A stretch of 64,000 bases of DNA from Meconema thalassinum (lineage: Eukaryota; Arthropoda; Insecta; Orthoptera; Tettigoniidae). The DNA lies in assembly GCA_946902985.2 (NCBI GenBank), contig OX336388.2, positions 1,503,398,545 through 1,503,462,544 on the forward strand, in the 5' to 3' direction. The translations under genes and the position numbers were made by a program. This document shows positions 46,388 to 59,348 of this stretch, piece by piece. Below the pieces are notes generated by a model. That model ran no database searches, was not told the origin of the DNA, and was given only the letters and a program-made list of their open reading frames with translations. How positions within the stretch are numbered: the first letter of the stretch is position 1; the number at the start of each line of letters is the position of its first letter.

Positions 46388-48150
46388 ACTAGCTGACCCG
46401 GCAGACGTTGTCCTGCCAACCAATGAAAGCGTTGTAACTTTGTTTTTTGAAGTGTTTTTGGATACACATTTTTTTTTCAATTTCTGTTAACTGCTTCTAA
46501 ACTATCGTGAAATGAATTAACTAATCTAGAACATTCGTGGGAGCGTGCACAACAACTCTCCAAAGTTTCATCGCAATCGGATAAATGGCATATAACGCAT
46601 ACGGGATTTTGTTTAAATGATTCGTGCGCCGTCACTCATTTGTTGAATCTACTCGTGCTCTACCAACTGTGAAATGTATTTACTAAGTTAGGAAGCTTCA
46701 CGTAAGTGTACACAACACAACTCACCAAAGTTTCATCGCAATCGATGAATAGTATATGAACGCATACGGGATTTTGTTGGAACGCTTCGCGCGTCGTCAC
46801 TCATTTGTTACATCTACTCGTGCGCTACCAATACTGTAAAATGGATTTACCAATTTGAACACCTTCCCTGGCGTGTACACAACAACTCATCAATGTTTCA
46901 TTGGAATCGGATGAATGACATATGAACGCATACGGGATATTCTTTAAACGATTCACGTGCCGCCACTCATTTGTTGAATCTACTCATGCGCTACCTATTG
47001 TAAAATAGATTTACTAAGCCTGAAACCTTCTCTGGAGTGTACTCAATGATTCACCAAGGTTTCATCGCAATCGGATGAATGTTATATGACTGCACACGGA
47101 ACATTGTGGAAACGATTAGCGCACTGTCGCTCATTTGTTGAATCTACTCGTGCGCTACTTATTAAAAACTGGATTTACTAAGCCAGAAACCTTTCCTGGA
47201 GTGTACACAACAATTCACGAAAGTTTCATTGCAATCGGATGAATGGTATATGAACGCATACAGGAATTTGTAGAAACGATTCGCGCGCCATCGCACATTT
47301 GTTGAATCTTCCGGTGCGCTACCAATTGTAAAATGGATTTACTAATCCGGAAGCCTCCCCTGGAGTGTACACAACATCTCCCCCAAGTTTCATCGCTATC
47401 GGACGAATGGTATTTGAACGCATACGGAACCTTGTTGAAACGCTTCGCACGTCGTCGCTCATTTGTTGAATCTACCCGTGCGCTACCTATTGTAAAATGA
47501 ATTTACTAAGCCAAGAAACCTTGCCTGGAGTGTACACAACATCTCACCCAAGTTTCATCGTTATCGGACGAATGGTATTTGAACGCATACGGGACCTTTT
47601 AGAAACGCTTCGTGCGTCGTCGCTCAATTGTTGAATCTAGTCGTGCGCTATCTATTGTAAAATGGTGGATTTACTAAGCCAAACACCTTCCCTGGAGTGC
47701 ACTCAACATCTCACCCAAGTTTCATCGCAATCGGATGAATGGTAAATGAACGCATACGGGACTTTGAAACGCTCTAACGTGCAGAGACAAACAGAATTCA
47801 ACATCACTGCCACCTTTGGTATAAAACACAACTTTCCGCCACGGGCGGAGTGTATGTTATGGCGGTAGTTGCACAGGTTGCGACCAGGTGGCTCTACGTG
47901 CAGAGACAAACAGTCCAAAAGCATCACTTTTCACTAAGGCTAGCGGTTTCCATGACGACTGTTTATGACTGGATATTGTGGTTCTAAAATTGTGTAAATT
48001 GTGGTTCTAAAATTCTAAAATTCCACCTACCTGGTCAAATTGTGGATCTAAACCATACATTAATCCACCCTAACATACATACAAAATTTCATCGAAATCA
48101 GCCCAGCCATTTAGGAGGAGTTCAGTCACATACACACGTGTCGAAGAATT
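46388..48150 (+). mobile_element. Element F (unclassified) with about eight 164-bp tandem units
   Basis: Starts ACTAGCTGACCCGGCAGACG, a start I know from many insect genomes without a firm class. Units contain CATTTGTTGAATCTACTCGTG near 46638, 46801, 46966, 47131, 47295, 47459 and 47623 (period about 164 bp), each with TTTCATCGCAATCGGATGAA. It ends near CAGCCATTTAGGAGGAGTTC and ATATATAT. No protein is recognised. Confidence 0.55.
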
Positions 48151-49194
48151 ATATATATACTAGCAGAAGTACCCGTTCTTCGAACGGTGTTATATATTAA
48201 CACCAGACATTATCAATTGAGCTACTGTTGCAATGGTTAGCGGCTTGTCATTCCTTCATAATTTTATCAGAACGAAGTTAGTTTTCTGGGAATATCACAC
48301 ACATTGTTAATTTAAGGGCCTTAAAATGTGGTTTTCGGAGACCCCTTATAGACTCGCGAATTTTGTGTCTCACAATGAGAAGCGCAACATATGCTTTGAT
48401 CGTCCTTCTAGGATAATTTTTATATTTCGCCTATTTTAGCATGTATTTTGAGAAGTTTTTCCCTATATCCACCCTTCTACTGTATGAAAAGTACGGTGAG
48501 GAGTTCTATAAATGATTGGTATATTGACTCATGTTTACCATACCTAATTTTACGATGCACCAAGCATCCGAAGACGATTTATAGGCGTACATAAAGATTC
48601 ACAGAAAGACAGACAGACAATTCTATTGTCTACAACATATCACCCAGATATCCAAATATGGGTATATCTACCATACGTATCAAACAAAATCATCCTTACG
48701 ATGAACCCGTATGTCGACAAAAAAAAAAAAAAAAAAAGATTAGTTAAAATCTGCTCTCAAACTAAATTCACCTAACGTGTACTTCATGACGTGAAATAGA
48801 ATTGAAAGCCTTGTAGACGAAACGCAATACACCTCACATAAAAAATGTCCCTCTACGTTGTGTTAGGTCCCCATACACAGGAAGACCTCTTTCATAAATT
48901 ATAAAGGCTTGTGGTGCATGAAAATTCAGATTCTTTAGCCTCAAATGGCACAAATTTCTAAAAGCCGCAAAAAATGCTGATTCAATTCAGGAATTTTTGA
49001 AAATAATGTTTCTGTTTGTAGATATAATAGACTTTCTGTACTATATGTCGCACGTGAAATTGCATGAAAAAATTCTAGGTTTCCCCTTGACCCCCTTAAT
49101 TGCATTGACGAATTATACAGTCTACATTGGTTCCGTGATAACCTTATAGCCATTTGTAAACTTTCACAGAAATGTAATAAATGGAGTAGCCTAA

Positions 49195-49945
49195 TAATAA
49201 TGATATCGTATGGCCTCGGATGCCGGGTGCAAGCTTCGTAATTTGACACCCAGAGGGTAGCTTGCATGTCGAAATTTCGTTGTTCCTTGAATCACTATGA
49301 AAGTCAAGGAGGGTAGATATCTAAGCTCCTTGAACACTATAGCGCTTTCTAGTAAATAAATGAGGAACTTTGTGTTGGCGGAAACCCCTGAGGTTAATTT
49401 TGCCATTATGAACACGGCCTACTGAATTCGAATGGGTTCTTTGACATGCCAACATCGTATGACATGCGAGTCGTATTTTTGCCGCCTTTCAAAAATCACG
49501 TACAGGCCGGACGTTTGTTTTAGACGATTGCCCTTGACCTTCAAGCCTGCGGGTGAGCCTGTACACAGTCACTCTCTCACCCTATCACTTCACATTTGTC
49601 ACCACCGATCTTATGTAATGGAAATCCAGACTTGAGCAGACAGTACAGTCCACGTCGAAGTATTGTGTGACACGGAAGTACATGTTACGTAGTTACGAAC
49701 AGAACGTCATTATATTTGCCAGTGACTATACTTCAGCAATAGTGTGAAACAGCTTTATCAATCATCGGAGCGCTTGGGGCAGCTGATAACAACACAGGTA
49801 CTGTAGTAACTCGCCTCCAGGCTTCCATTAAGATTTTTCACTCGTCTAAAACAAACGTCCGGCCTGTACCACGGCCAGGAGTGAACCTGCAATCTTGGGG
49901 TTAGTAGACCGACACGCTATCCACTCACCCACCGTGGCAAGGTAT
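49195..49945 (-). mobile_element. SINE-D copy 3, split by a MITE
   Basis: 49195-49502 and 49867-49945 together match 43902-44279. The flanks ATAAATGGAG on both sides (about 49174-49185 and 49943-49954) are the likely target duplication in E2; the homologous site in E1 (about 34970) is uninterrupted. Confidence 0.8.
49503..49866. mobile_element. MITE with 25-bp perfect inverted repeats, TA duplication
   Basis: 364 bp. The left end CAGGCCGGACGTTTGTTTTA plus GACGA is the exact reverse complement of the right end. TA lies at 49501-49502 and 49867-49868, and the intact SINE-D shows a single TA at this place. CAG termini with TA duplication suggest a pogo/Tc1-type transposase source. No coding capacity. 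Confidence 0.9.
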
Positions 49946-51509
49946 AAATGGAGAGATATTGATTTTTACAGAAATAGATGGAAAGTTGGATGCCACCCCT
50001 TGAGATAATGTTGTCATGGTTACCGATTTCCATTCCTTCATTAGTTTGTTAAATTAAATTAAATTAGTTTTCTGGGAATATTTCAGAAACTGTTGGTTTT
50101 AGAGCCTTATAATGTAGTTTTCGAGGCCCCCAAGTTTTGTTTCTGGCACCGAGGGGCTTTGTCTCCTCGTTGTACGCCATAATATAATACTACTACTAAT
50201 AATAATATAATATAGGGATAGGAATATAATAGACCTGCCGTACCACACCCGCAGGTGTAAATCGCGTGAAAAAATTCTAGTGTACCCCTTGACCCCCTTA
50301 AGCGCATTATACGTATTGATGAATTTTACAGCTTAATTTGGTTCCGTGATAACCTTCTAGCCGTTTGCAAACTTTCACACCAATGTAATTAATGGAATTG
50401 CATTGCATCTTACAGCAATAGATGGACCTCTGAGAATCTGTTGCCATGGTTACCGGCTTGTATTCGTTCATTAGTTTATTAAATGAAATTAGTTTTCTGG
50501 GAATATCTCAAAAATGGTTGGTTTAGGGCTTTAAAGTGTGGATTTCGGGGACCCTTTAGGGCCCCCGAGTTTTGTCTCTCACATTGAGGGGCTGAAAAGG
50601 ATCTTTGTCTCGTCCTTCTACTCCTATTTCAGCATGTATTTTAAGGGGGTAGGCCCTCTTTTATGAGAGGTACGGAGAAGGGTTGCATCAATAATTAGTG
50701 TCGTGCCTCTGATGGATATCTGTACCAAATTTTACGTTGATACACCCAGCCGTTATCGAGTTATAAGGGAACAAATTTGTCCACAGACAAACAAACAGTC
50801 AGACAGACCAAAAAATTATTTTCGCGCGCTTCCATAATAAAACAGTCTGAAACGAGTAAATAACTCAAATTTCCGTAGAAATTGCGAAAGAAACATACAA
50901 ACTTTAATTTTTTATGTACGTAGAGATGTTCTGCACCGCTCGGTGTTGACCGTGTTTTATTGCACAAATTTAGGTTTTACTCGCTAACCGTTGGAGATAC
51001 ACGAAAAGTGATAAGGACCTTTTGGATAGAAAATTAAATGTTAAATCTCGTGTATGCATCAAACGTTTGCTATTTCTTCGCGTTCTCTTTTTATTTGAAA
51101 TGGAAATATGAAATTTTGAAACCAAAGGGTGTAGTGACATCACATATGTGGATTTTACTCGCTAACCGTTGGAGATACACGAAACGTGATGAGGACCTTT
51201 CGGATAGGAAATTAAATTTTGAAGCTCGCGTGTGCCATCAAAAGTTTGTTATTTCTTAGCGTTCTCTTTTTATTTGATATGGAAATATGACATTTTGAAA
51301 CCAATGGGTGTAGTGACGTCACTTAAATGGTTGCCATTTTTTAATAGTGAATAATATCGAAATTAAAAGTATCCTATATGTAAACATGGAAAATCAGCTA
51401 CATCCATGCAAAATTGCATTTAAATCGGACCAGTGGTTCTTGCGTTATTGAGTAACAGACAGACACACACCATCTCATTTTTATATATTAGTATGATCAG
51501 TTTTTTGTG

Positions 51510-52085
51510 GACACGATACCTGCCGTAATTTTGCACCAATCGCTTTGAATTTTTTACATAATATGTATCTCTATAAAATCTCATTCGAGTTCGTTAATGG
51601 GCGAAATCTGTCGAAGGGGGGTAAAAATGGGGGGGGGGGGCTTTTTTCTTCTAAAAAGTGAAATATCACTATAACTCTCTTAATATGTGAAATATCGAAT
51701 CCCTTCAAAGTTAATATTATGTGTCTGACAAGTGTCAAAAATTTATGTTTAAAACGTTTCTTGATAGCACCAACCATTGGCCAATGGGGTGGAAAAAAGT
51801 GTTTTTTTCGGGAAACATTAATCATATCTCTCTTAATAGGCATAATATCAAAACCGTACAAAATGGACGATATTACCCTAATAATTACCTAAAACTTTTG
51901 TCTGAATTTTTTTTGATACAGCCCACCATTATGCCAGGGGATGAGAGAAATTATTTCGGAATTAGAATAAAATGCCATGAGTCATCAGAGGTTACCATGA
52001 CAACGCTTCTAAATTGGTGAGGGATGAGCTATCAGAGGTTGCCATGACAACGAGATCACATTCAGTTTTCCATCTGAATATGTGG
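51510..52085. repeat. Two diverged copies of a roughly 165-bp module
   Basis: AAATATCACTATAACTCTCT with TTAATATGTGAAATATCGAA at about 51660, and TTAATCATATCTCTCTTAAT with AGGCATAATATCAAAACCG at about 51815, are parallel modules. A G-run (51629-51640) precedes them. Not coding. Confidence 0.4.
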
Positions 52086-52087
52086 GA

Positions 52088-52484
52088 AGCGGCTTCGGTG
52101 ACGTAGCCTAGCTGGTAGCATGCTGAACTTCTATGCCCAAGGTCGCGGGTTCAAAGCCGGCCGAAGTAGTCGGATTTTCAAAGAGCGCTGAAAATCCCTC
52201 AGCATGCTTTCCTTCAGAGGGGGAAGTCCAACGTTCGTTGCAAGTTACTGGTTGCGGTGGCATCTAGTAGCCAAGTTCACAGCTAGGTGTCGTTGACGGT
52301 ATATTTGGTACCAACATTAGGAACTACTACTTGAAATTGACCGTCTGCAGTCCTTACCTGAATTACAGACTAATACAGCCATCACAGTTAACACCGTTTA
52401 TCAGACAGATTGTACACACACCCAAAGTACACGGGGTTACATGACCGCGTTGTCGCAGCCCTAAACTGAGGAATCAACCAACAT
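52088..52484 (+). mobile_element. SINE-B copy 3 upstream of H2-B
   Basis: Head GCGGCTTCGGTGACGTAG with a small insertion in the A box, and B-box-like GGTTCAAAGCC; tail AACCAACC-like. It lacks about 100 bp present in the 41-kb copy. It lies about 100 bp upstream of H2-B, as in the first 250 bp of the window. Confidence 0.7.
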
Positions 52485-52585
52485 CTCTGCGGGAGATAAA
52501 ATTTGACGTGAAGAAGTAACAGACTGTTAGATAGTTACACATCAGTTCCAAACCTTGCATAAGGACGGTGTGACCACAAGTATAA

Positions 52586-54013
52586 CAAGTAGTTCCGTGA
52601 AGAACTATACAGCCTATTTTCATGTATCCTGCTCACGTTAATTGTCTCTATCAACAAACAAAATTTCAGTTTAATTGCAGTTACAGATTCGTAGATATTG
52701 AGAACCGTCTAAATATTACATATGGTCGACAGAATGGATTTTTATTTTTGTACTATTACATTAAGATTATTGTGTACGTGTGGTATTCAAACTTCAATCG
52801 CATGATTAGAACACAAGAAGTAAAAACGAGATTTTAAAAGTACGCATACCAGCCATCTTGTGATTATGCAAACAATTGAAATAAATTACATGCCAGTGGA
52901 TCAACATTTTTAGAAGCATTTAATGTGCAACGTTTCACGGCACTCGGATAGTTAATTCGCGAGAAACGTCAATTTAAATATTTATACTTCGCGTCGCCGC
53001 CATGTTGGATTTGTGCTCACCAGGTTACTGAAAGTCCTATAGGTGAACATATGTTCATAGTCTCTATGAACATTAAAAAATTCAGGATGGTTGCTGTAAA
53101 AGATTCATAGATATTGAGAACCGTCTAAATATTTCGGAAGCTCGCCATTTAGGATTGTTATATGTATAGGCCATAGAGGTATGTACCATTCAAGGACAAT
53201 TATTGCCTAGCTTCATTATTCAAACTTTCACTTCGATCGCATGATTACGACACAAGAATAAAAACTTAATTTTAAAATTTCGCATAGCCGCCATCTTGAG
53301 GTTATGTAAACAATTGATTTAAATTAGATGGCAGTGCATTACAATCTGGAAAATCATTTACTGTACCACATTTCACTGCGCTCAGAGAGTTAAATCACGA
53401 GAAAAGTCTATTAAAATATTTCAAATTCGCTTTGTCGCCATGTTCCTTTTGTACTTTATAGGTTTATGAAATATACATAGGTAAACTTGTATCAGTACCC
53501 TTTATCACCGTACAAAATTGCATGATGATATCTGTAATAGTTTCGGAGATATAGAATGTCAGTGAAATATTTCGCACTGCCGCCATTTTGAGGTTATGTA
53601 AACAATTGAAATAAATTAGACTCCAGTGCATTACAATGTGTATAAAAATTTGCTGTACCAAGTTTCATTACATTTGGATAGTTAAATCGCGAGAAATGTC
53701 TTTTTAAAAGTCTCAATTTCGCTTGACCGCCATGTTGGTTTTGTAGTCACCAGGTTTTTGAAAGTCTCATAGGTGAACTTCTAGTAGTGCCCTTTATCAC
53801 CGTACACAATTTCAGGGCGATATCGGTAATAGTTTCGGAGATATTGAATGCTAGTGAAATATTTCGCACAGCCGCCATGTTGGATTGGTGAGGCGTAACA
53901 AAATTTGAAGGGCACGGTCGAGGTCGCCGGGAATAGTGCTATGAACTTACCGAGTTTCATTGAAATCGCTCCAGCCGTTTAGATTTTATTAGGGGGGGGA
54001 CACACACTCACAC

Positions 54014-54052
<39 letters not shown>

Positions 54053-54104
54053 GGACAAAAGGTGATCTCATAAGCCTATTTTTTCAAAATTAAAATAGGC
54101 TAAA
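52586..54104 (+). mobile_element. H2-B: hairpin-ended element
   Basis: Collinear with H2-A: starts CAAGTAGTTCCGTGAAGAAC, has GCCGCCATGTTGG-type motifs, a mixed CT/CA microsatellite at about 54001-54052, GATCTCATAAG, and a 3' hairpin ending ATAGGCTAAAA. Flanking sequence on both sides is also shared with H2-A. Confidence 0.7.
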
Positions 54105-54329
54105 AATGGACCCCAAATGACAAGAAGGTTACCGTCCCCCTAACACAATAAAATATTAAAAATATGCATAGTAAGACGAAAGAAAAGTTAATTGAGCTCC
54201 AATTACATTGTAAAATACTTTCTCGCAATAAATGAGGTCTGATCCTTCTACGAAAACCTGCATATTTTGCCTATTATAGCCTATCCCCTAGTTTGCCCGG
54301 TGAAATCTACCTACGCCTTCCGGCGTGCC

Positions 54330-54620
54330 GAGAGGAATTTTTTGAATTTTAGGAGGATTTTCGGGTGGGAGATAATGATAGCTTGAGTTTTAGCCTCATT
54401 GAGTCGTAGTCCATCTGAGTGAGTCCCGATTGCTTCCGATAGTTTTTCTGGTGCTGCATACAGGTGAAGTTCTACATCATCAGCATATAAGTGGTGTTTG
54501 CATAGTGATTGCTGAAGCGATCGTATATACCAGAACATGGTACGGAGGTACTGTGTCTGTGTTAACGTCAGTGGTCGTCGCAACAAGCCCCACCTGTAAT
54601 TGGACCCAGATAACAAGCAG
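54330..54620 (-). pseudogene. LINE reverse-transcriptase fragment with YADD motif
   Basis: The minus-strand frame contains HHLYADDVELHLYAAPEKLS, then LRLNEAKTQAIIISHP. YADD is the catalytic core motif of non-LTR reverse transcriptases and LxLNxxKTQ is the following motif in CR1/Jockey-type elements. Only a fragment of about 95 codons remains, with no start or further domains. It may be the same LINE family as the 45.6-46.2 kb fragment, which covers the next part of the protein. Confidence 0.75.
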
Positions 54621-54624
54621 CAGG

Positions 54625-57600
54625 AGTCGGACAGAGCGACTGGAAATAAGAAAGCCGAGAATTACAAAGAGCTTATTTCCACTATGCCTGAGAACTTCAA
54701 ACTCATGGGTTGCAGAATGCCCCTTTAAGTAGACATGTTACACGCTCCCTTGGACCAATTTTAAGATAACTTGGGGCTTATTCAGAACAGCTAGGGGACG
54801 TTTTCACCAAGACGTGATGGAATTTTAGCAACGTTTTAAAGGACAAAATAATGAAAACATGAAGGGTGATTACATTTAGGGACAAATCCGAGAAAGTTCG
54901 TGCCCACACCGAAGAAATACCAAATATATCCGTTTTTAAAGCTTGTTAGTATTGTTTATTTGATTTGTAGATTAATGTTAACTATTGAACCCGAGGGGGT
55001 CATACTGACTGGTATCGAACGTGGATCTCAGAGATTGTGATCTCAGAATGAAGGTTCCACCAGGGAACGAACCCGAGGTCTGTTGAGGGTGTTTCATTGT
55101 AAGAACCCCTAGAAGAAATTATATATTTAATCACTGGTGTGATACCAGTTGTTACTGACATTATTTAGTGAAATAATGCAGGAAAATAGTGGAAGATAGC
55201 ATTATTTGGTGTACATGAAGTAGGCTATGCTGGACTTGAAACACAGGAGTTTCAGAGTTTGACGTTTTGCAAATAGCCCCAGAATTGTGGGAGGAGACCC
55301 TTGGCGCCACGTCAATCTTGCTGACCTAGTTAAGTCGTGTGCAAGGGGTCGGGAGGTTGAATAATGACCAGGTTCTTCCCCGTTTGAGAATAGATTTGAG
55401 AATGGAATGGGAAGATCCCAAGGAAAATCATTGATTACTCATGATTGGAGCAATGCAATGACATGAGAGTTGCGCACAGGTGAATCTTTAGCCAGGAGGC
55501 TAATTTTAGAGCCATTAAACGGCGAAATCAAGGCATGTTTAATGCAGTGCGTAATGATACAGGACTATGGATGTTCGCGGCTGGATTTGAGGATGTTGCC
55601 AGGGATTCCCACAGAAACAGCGTCCCCACGCCATGGATAAGACAATTAATATAAATTAAGTGGCCGATCGATCCTCGAACACACATACATTTTTGTGACC
55701 AGCGAAGAGAAAGGAACAATATGGATGTTATTCCAAGTTCAGAATCATCCTAAGAGAGGAGCTGATTTATCGCGGGAATTCTTGCCCTACTTTTTGTGTG
55801 AAACAGATATAAGAGGGTGGACCCAGTCGAAGCGTACAGTTTTGGACCCAGTCAGAGGGAGAGTTGTTTTGAAGCAGTCGCAGTTTGACACAGTTGAAAA
55901 GGACACGGAGCGCCCAGGCGCGCACACAAAGACTTCAACATTTCACTGGTAATCAGCATGTTAGCTGTGCAATGTAACACACCTGTGAGAAAATATTCAT
56001 GCATGGTCATGAACTAAGAATGAAGTCGGTAATCAACAAACTTGATTATGCGAAATGCATATTACCGAAGTTAGGAGAGGATGCTCGGACTTCAATGTGG
56101 GAAGCCGTGCAGTAAGACTGTTATATACTGTTTAATAAGTGCCGTGTGATATACTAGGCAGGACTGGTGAAAGTAATAATTCATGTAAATACAATGTATA
56201 ATGTTGAGCGCAGTATAGTGATTGGTTATACATATCAGGAGTATACCAGTAAGTAGCGTTCATGACGATATGTAAGCATATCGCTGCAATAGTAGGAAGG
56301 TTATCAAGGGATGATCGAGAGACTGTTGGTGAATCCGTGAGCAGATGATCGAGAGGTTCAATCAGGAAGGGGTAGGACCGAAGAAAGGGCCGTCCACACC
56401 TGCACTTTCGATACATGCTAGGGAATGTCAACCAATCAGGAATATAAAGTGTTATGTAAAATATCTCTTAAATTAATAATATAACCAGTGTTATATAGTG
56501 TTATGTGTTTTGGAAGCATTAGCTTCATTCTAAAAATGGAAAAGTGTCGTGTGTTTATGAATCAGATGTCATATAATATGTGTATTAGCAAGATGGCAAT
56601 GTGTCACTAAGTAAGCCGATGGCAGGTGACACTGGAATATGGTGGTTGGAGCCACCTGGATAAGCCGACGTAAGTACCCCACAAATCATGTTATTATAGA
56701 AGTATAGCCACTGCATGTAATGTGATTTCGGAAGTATAAAATATGCCAGTAAGAATCAATATTAGGAGGCATACCCTCATATGTTTATTGTTTGATTTCA
56801 GTAAAGTTAAGATGTTGAATACATCAGAGAGTGGATTAATCGTTACCACTATTAGTGCTACTAATAAAATGGCAATTCAGTTATGTGAAACTTAACGTGA
56901 CGAACGTGAATGTTCGATCATTGAAGCAGTTACGTTGTGTCTGAAGAATAATTTATGTCAGTAATAATAATAATAATTATAATAATGATAAACGTATAAT
57001 TGAATACATCAGGATGAAAGGTTTTAAGCAAGATATATTTACGCTAATTGGATTAGTTATCTAGCCAAGCAGTAGATTGCATTAAGGGAAGAGAAAAGAG
57101 TTAATATTAACTATATTGTATTAATGGGAATATAATTATGCAAGGGAATGTAGGAGCTTGACAGTGAATTGAATTTGTGGCTTGATTAAGTTTGTAGAGT
57201 AACAGTTAGAGTTCTCTTTATTATAGGACGAGATCGTAGACAGGAAAGGGGCCAGGTAATCTAATCGACGTGTGAAATCTCGTACAGCATGGGCGTACAG
57301 AGATAATAATTTATGCCGGAGCGTATTTAGTGTGTACCCTATCTCCGATGTTGGATATGAAATGTTCCGGGTTCGAATCCTGTGGTAAGTGAAGGGAGAA
57401 CATTGGAAACCTTTACACTATACCTGATTGCCCGAGAACTTGTTATGGAATGATTCGGCTTGTGAAGCGAATTCATTGGCGGCAGCTGTTGACTGACCGT
57501 AATATTTTATTTAAGATACCGGCTAACCACTAGACCTGTGTTCTATGAATCTCGTGCCTTCATATTGTGATACGGACCTGTTGAGGCCGTTATTAATGTC

Positions 57601-58920
57601 CTAAGGCTAGGATTAAATATTCAAGCTCACCCAGAACCATTGCATAATATTCAGTTCAGATCATATGTGATCACGTGGATCATTGTGACCACAATGTTAT
57701 ATTCAAAGTTGTAATACTGCTTGGGAGGTAGAAGTCCAGGAACCGGGGAGACAAGGGATGATTTACAGCCGTGAGCGACCCTACTCTGTTCCATTGTATG
57801 CAGGCAGCTCCAAGGGGCTGGGGTTGCTAAACGAACTGTGAAGGTTCGCGTCTTGAGCGGACAGATTTAAGACCTTGCTTGTATTGAAAGGAAGAATTGT
57901 TATAATGTGTAATGAATGTGTGTGGTTTAAAAACACATTGCTAATCATAGATTACCCTGATGATATAAAAATTTAGCAATCTAACGAATGGTTGGAAGTT
58001 GGATTGGTTACTGTCACTGACACCTAGTTAATGAAGTTGGTTACTCGATGCCACAGGCTACGCTCGCAAGGGTAGCGTAATAGTATACTATCCGACACAA
58101 CGATAACAGGAGTTATTTAATGAAATCACAATGACATGCAGTGTAACTATAAAAAGAGGGGAGTGGAGGGGTAGACTTACGTAATTGTGGTGTTGCAAGT
58201 AGATTTTAGTGCAAACCATGAGTTGGCTAATGCATGAAAGCATTTGGTGGGAGAGAGAGATGTAACACAGATAGTACACATGATGTAAAATAAGATGTAT
58301 TGTAGGATACAAGTAACTTTGTGAATATAAAGAAGTCACATTAGGTGACATGAATGTAATAGTTCAGTTTTTGTGAAACATTACATGTGCATCAGTGCAC
58401 TTGAGTAAAGTTTAAAGTCCACATAATGGTAAAAGATTGAATAGTGATATGGATTTAATTTGTTCAACTATGTGAATAATTAGTGGATTGTGGGAGTAAT
58501 TTTGTTTGTTTGTGTATTGTTTATGGGATTTGTGTTCTCTTATTTGTTTGAAGCCATGAGTTTTACTGAATTAAAGTCTTTAGAGTAGAGTTGTGCCTTA
58601 TCATTGTAGAGTTGATACCTTTTAGCCTCAAATCCAAAATATGCAACTGCTCAATGGGGAAACGGTACACGCCTGAGTCCTGACGCTAGCTGGAGGCAGA
58701 AGCATATTTTCCATCGAGATTACTCACATGGGTACATGGAAATTGATGTCATGTACAGTGATTTGAGCTATAGGTATAACTAAAGTCGGTCTAGATTTTG
58801 TGCACACAACTCTATTAAAGTAACGACTAACATGAATTAGGGGATGAATGCTCCTAACCTTAGCTAAGCTCCGATACAAACAATATAAATTTTGATAAAC
58901 ACCTTCTATTATCATGACTC
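54625..58920. other. No gene; probably includes the 5' LTR of the downstream element
   Basis: About 4.3 kb without coding signal. TATAAAAA at 58148-58155 lies about 950 bp before the primer site and could be an LTR promoter. The left LTR edge cannot be fixed because the 3' LTR lies outside the window. Short simple repeats (AAT/ATA near 56960). Elsewhere nothing assigned. Confidence 0.35.
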
Positions 58921-59100
58921 ACTTATTTATCATGGCGCTGGTATGTGGGCCGGTTTGAAATACAGGTCACCATAGGCGCAGAGGTGTATTTCATTATCAT
59001 GGCGAGACACAAGTGGGGCATTCGACAGTACAACCGAGACCTTGGATGGTTGCTGCGATGTCATAACGAGGACCACCTCCCATGATGCATTTCTTTATCA

Positions 59101-59118
59101 TGGCGCCCAACGTTTGTG
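59101..59118 (+). promoter_or_regulatory. Primer binding site (Lys tRNA type)
   Basis: TGGCGCCCAACGT matches the first 13 bases of the Lys-tRNA primer complement TGGCGCCCAACGTGGGGC; the remainder is diverged. It is 230 bp before the gag start. If spacing equals that in the gag-only element (11 bp), the 5' LTR ends at about 59089 (...GATGCA); alternatively it ends at 59100 (...ATCA). Confidence 0.7.
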
Positions 59119-59348
59119 GAGCTTATGGGATTTAGGGAAAACCCATAGATTTTTATGGTAATTCATGGGGAAAACCATAGTAATTATATTTTTGCCTCAA
59201 ACTGTGTTTGAGTGATTTTTGAGTTCAGTAGGCTTTTGACGTAACGCAGAATCTCTCTATTGAGAAGAGGATTACCCAAGGGTATGAGCGCTACGCACCC
59301 AATCCATAATTAATCCATAAATTCAAAGTTTATACAATCTTACAAAAT

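Larger units (their letters stand above)
48157..51495. mobile_element. Element E2 (unclassified), holding SINE-D and MITE
   Basis: Same start (ATACTAGCAGAAGTACCCG) and end (TATTAGTATGATC) as E1, and collinear with it apart from insertions. It has an empty A-run site at 48718-48738 where E1 has H1-2, and it retains about 320 bp (50590-50915) missing from E1 at H1-3. Repeated modules: GGGAATAT(C/T)TCA near 50070 and 50495, TTTTACTCGCTAACCGTTGG near 50973 and 51147. Confidence 0.55.

Noticed and set aside
54430..54732. 100-codon plus-strand frame
   Set aside because: Largely antisense to the LINE YADD fragment.
55695..55952. 85-codon frame in the region upstream of the autonomous element
   Set aside because: No recognisable family; probably incidental in LTR or intergenic DNA.
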